A DNA stretch of 40,263 nt from Paenibacillus sp. (lineage in GTDB: Bacteria > Bacillota > Bacilli > Paenibacillales > Paenibacillaceae): positions 1 to 40,263 of the forward strand of contig JAIRVF010000096.1 of NCBI GenBank assembly GCA_031254035.1, written 5' to 3'. Shown here one piece after another: positions 38,648 through 40,263 of the stretch (positions are counted from its first letter, which is position 1; every line of letters begins with the position of its first letter). Below the pieces are notes generated by a model. The model made no database searches. It saw only the letters and a program-made list of their open reading frames with translations, and was not told the DNA's origin. The translations under genes and the position numbers were made by a program.

Positions 38648-39772
38648 TTAAGCTGAACCCTCCCTCTCCTTAAGAAATGCTGTAAACTGTTCAATGTTTT
38701 CAAAACAGTTGATTTCGACTTCTTTAGTTCGGAGATGCTTCTTTAAGAGAGTGCTTAAGCGCTCCACAGCAGTTTGTAATTGAGATAAATCATGCGAATT
38801 AAGCATTGGAACCAGCTCCGGGAATCCCAATCGCTTGTAGATGTCCAAACTGGATGAATCAATTTTAAGATCGCAGGGCCAGTGACCCGTTTCCGCGAAG
38901 AACAAAAAGGCGGCGATTACATCTTGTACATGAACAGCAGAGAAAAATGCTGTATCATAATCATTCGTTTCGCAAGCTGTAATGATTTTATCCAAGACTC
39001 CCTTTATCTCTTCGTAAAAACCTTTCATTCTATCAGGGTAAGAAGCGCAGTAAAGCTTTTCTTTTTGATCCAGCACCAATTTAAGCGTTTCTTCCGTGAG
39101 TTTTTCACAAGCCTGAAGAATGTCGGTACTCAAGTCGCTGTGCATAATCGTTTCCATAAGCTGCTCCAAGTGTACCGGTTTCAACGGCAAACTTAGAATC
39201 TGCCCCTTATTTTTTCCAAAACCTCTTGTATAATAAGTTCTATTTAATAGTGCAAGACTTTGCAATACCTTCGTTAAAACTCCATGTGCTTCTGTTCTAT
39301 AAAATGTTATATTTTCGAAATCACTAGCACGGCCCATCTTATACAAATGCACATAAACATTATGAAGCTCCGATTCTGCTTTCTCCACCATCTTTTGTAC
39401 ATTTTCCGCACTTTGCATTGTGGAGATGGTATCCCGCAGCTTCACAAATCTTTGGCGGTCCTCATCTGAACGAACATACAGAAGCTTAGAATCCGCGACA
39501 ATTGTGGTTTTTTCATCTTGGAATGAGGCCATTCTTTCCGCTCGTTCCCAACTAATGGGCCAAAAATCAAAACTTATTCCATCAATAATAAACTGAATAC
39601 TCGCTTGGAAGCCTTTTGATGTAGCTGGAATGAAAAAGAAGTCCAGGTCAGAACGCTTTGTGGCAGTTCCTTGAGCATATGACCCATAATAAGCGATAAT
39701 CGCAATTTCTTCGGGATAATCTTTTTCAACATAATCTATAAGGGTTTGGGCAACATCAAATACGTTCAACAT
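38648..39772 (-). CDS. Nucleotidyltransferase-domain protein with helical C-terminal part
   Basis: A 374-residue cytosolic protein. The N-terminal ~100 residues form a minimal nucleotidyltransferase: YYGSYAQGTATKRSDLDFFF carries the GS motif and the D-x-D metal pair. The next ~270 residues are helical (FENITFYRTEAHGVLTKVLQ, then a second helical block around 255-300) and may contain a HEPN-like domain. The family includes aminoglycoside nucleotidyltransferases and MNT-type toxin or antitoxin components. Here both parts are in one chain and no partner gene lies beside it. GGGGGA precedes the ATG. AMP transfer onto a drug or a protein is possible; neither can be chosen. Confidence 0.8.
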   Translation of the reverse strand: MLNVFDVAQTLIDYVEKDYPEEIAIIAYYGSYAQGTATKRSDLDFFFIPATSKGFQASIQFIIDGISFDFWPISWERAERMASFQDEKTTIVADSKLLYVRSDEDRQRFVKLRDTISTMQSAENVQKMVEKAESELHNVYVHLYKMGRASDFENITFYRTEAHGVLTKVLQSLALLNRTYYTRGFGKNKGQILSLPLKPVHLEQLMETIMHSDLSTDILQACEKLTEETLKLVLDQKEKLYCASYPDRMKGFYEEIKGVLDKIITACETNDYDTAFFSAVHVQDVIAAFLFFAETGHWPCDLKIDSSSLDIYKRLGFPELVPMLNSHDLSQLQTAVERLSTLLKKHLRTKEVEINCFENIEQFTAFLKEREGSA

Positions 39773-39963
39773 TCTAAATCCCCCTAATATGTATGTCTTA
39801 CCATGTTATGATAACAAGGTTTTCTAAGACCTGATAGGTAAAGTTTAATTAGAATAAATTAGGGGATGGTACAGGTACGGGTATTTATATTCCTATGGAT
39901 GATCTTTACAATGCAGGGGTGTCCTCCAAATCCTTCTCTACATCAGGAATCAAGGAGATATAA

Positions 39964-40263
39964 TCATCCATGCTCCCCCCCTAATATATTCGGATCTACT
40001 TCTTTACTCTCCATGATCTCAATAAATTTTGTCGAAGCAATCGACAGAGACACACCTTTCAAAAAACATACGCCTATACTTCTCTTGGGTATTTCTTCAT
40101 TCAATTGCACTTCATATAAAAGCCCGCTATTTAGATACTCTTGGGAAAATTCTTTCGTCACACATGCGATTCCTAAATTTATTTTCGCAAATTCCAATAA
40201 TAACTGATGTGAGCCCAATTCAAATTCTGGCGAAATCCGTATACCTCTGGACGCCATATAATT
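39964..40263 (-). CDS. LysR-family regulator, C-terminal part (5' end beyond window)
   Basis: The frame is open to the window edge. The visible ~99 residues are the end of a LysR effector domain: ISPEFELGSHQLLLEFAKIN, LGIACVTKEFSQEYLNSG, LLYEVQLNEEIPKRSIGVCF and a final helix. The HTH is outside the window. The motif LGIACVTKEFSQEY is typical of LysR proteins that control a neighbouring metabolic or transport gene. A Met at 40257 is internal, not the start. Confidence 0.85.
   Translation of the reverse strand, partial: NYMASRGIRISPEFELGSHQLLLEFAKINLGIACVTKEFSQEYLNSGLLYEVQLNEEIPKRSIGVCFLKGVSLSIASTKFIEIMESKEVDPNILGGEHG

Noticed and set aside
1..40263. CRISPR array, tRNA/rRNA genes, complete insertion sequence or prophage
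   Set aside because: No regularly spaced repeats, no tRNA-like cloverleaf, no transposase or phage structural gene was recognised on either strand.

Overview
The window looks like chromosome from a spore-forming, low-to-mid-GC Firmicute, most likely Paenibacillus or a close relative. The support is an alpha/beta-type small acid-soluble spore protein with a sigma-G-like promoter, strong AGGAGG-type ribosome binding sites, many sigma-A promoters, U-tailed hairpin terminators, a YesM/YesN-type two-component pair and a secreted copper-amine-oxidase-N 'stalk' protein. The genus is an inference. No rRNA, tRNA, CRISPR array, complete insertion sequence or phage module was seen.

Layout. 1-2.4 kb: a WYL regulator (cut by the window edge) behind an aldo/keto reductase, then a membrane protein/HTH pair. 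2.5-4.2 kb: a cupin and an unknown protein with an internal repeat, followed by a short MITE-like repeat. 4.8-9.4 kb: an acetolactate-synthase-like ThDP enzyme behind a GAF-GAF-PAS-GGDEF-EAL protein. 9.6-10.0 kb: a decayed response-regulator fragment joined to what looks like a txpA/ratA-type type I toxin-antitoxin unit. 10.1-16.0 kb: a complete oligopeptide/dipeptide ABC transporter operon with a small unknown protein at its end. 16.3-19.9 kb: a polysaccharide operon (GT2 synthase, acyltransferase-3, membrane-anchored GH18). 20.4-22.8 kb: a MerR-methyltransferase fusion divergent from an MTA/SAH deaminase-type amidohydrolase, with a 19-bp-spacer MerR-type promoter between them. 23.0-26.5 kb: a BASS transporter, a fragment resembling the end of a luciferase-like monooxygenase, a stand-alone candidate small RNA, a DoxX/extradiol-dioxygenase pair and a divergent XRE-cupin regulator. 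26.7-32.1 kb: an MFS sugar porter next to a membrane-anchored sugar-binding protein, YesM-type kinase and YesN-type regulator. 32.4-34.1 kb: an MmyB-type regulator divergent from a short-chain dehydrogenase whose catalytic Tyr/Lys are replaced. 34.3-40.3 kb: single genes (stalk protein, fatty acid hydroxylase, SASP, small secreted protein, membrane protein, Dph6-like ATP pyrophosphatase, nucleotidyltransferase-helical protein, LysR fragment).

Likely functional units: peptide uptake (opp); a GlcNAc-type surface polysaccharide or oligosaccharide pathway; SAM/SAH chemistry joined to regulation in one divergon; a three-component sugar sensor that may control the neighbouring porter; and a catechol/quinone-type detoxification pair with its own regulator. 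The least ordinary parts are the toxin-antitoxin/response-regulator junction, the MerR-methyltransferase/SAH-deaminase divergon, the GT2-acyltransferase-GH18 operon and the orphan RNA unit near 24.3 kb. All calls are from reading the sequence; no database search was run.
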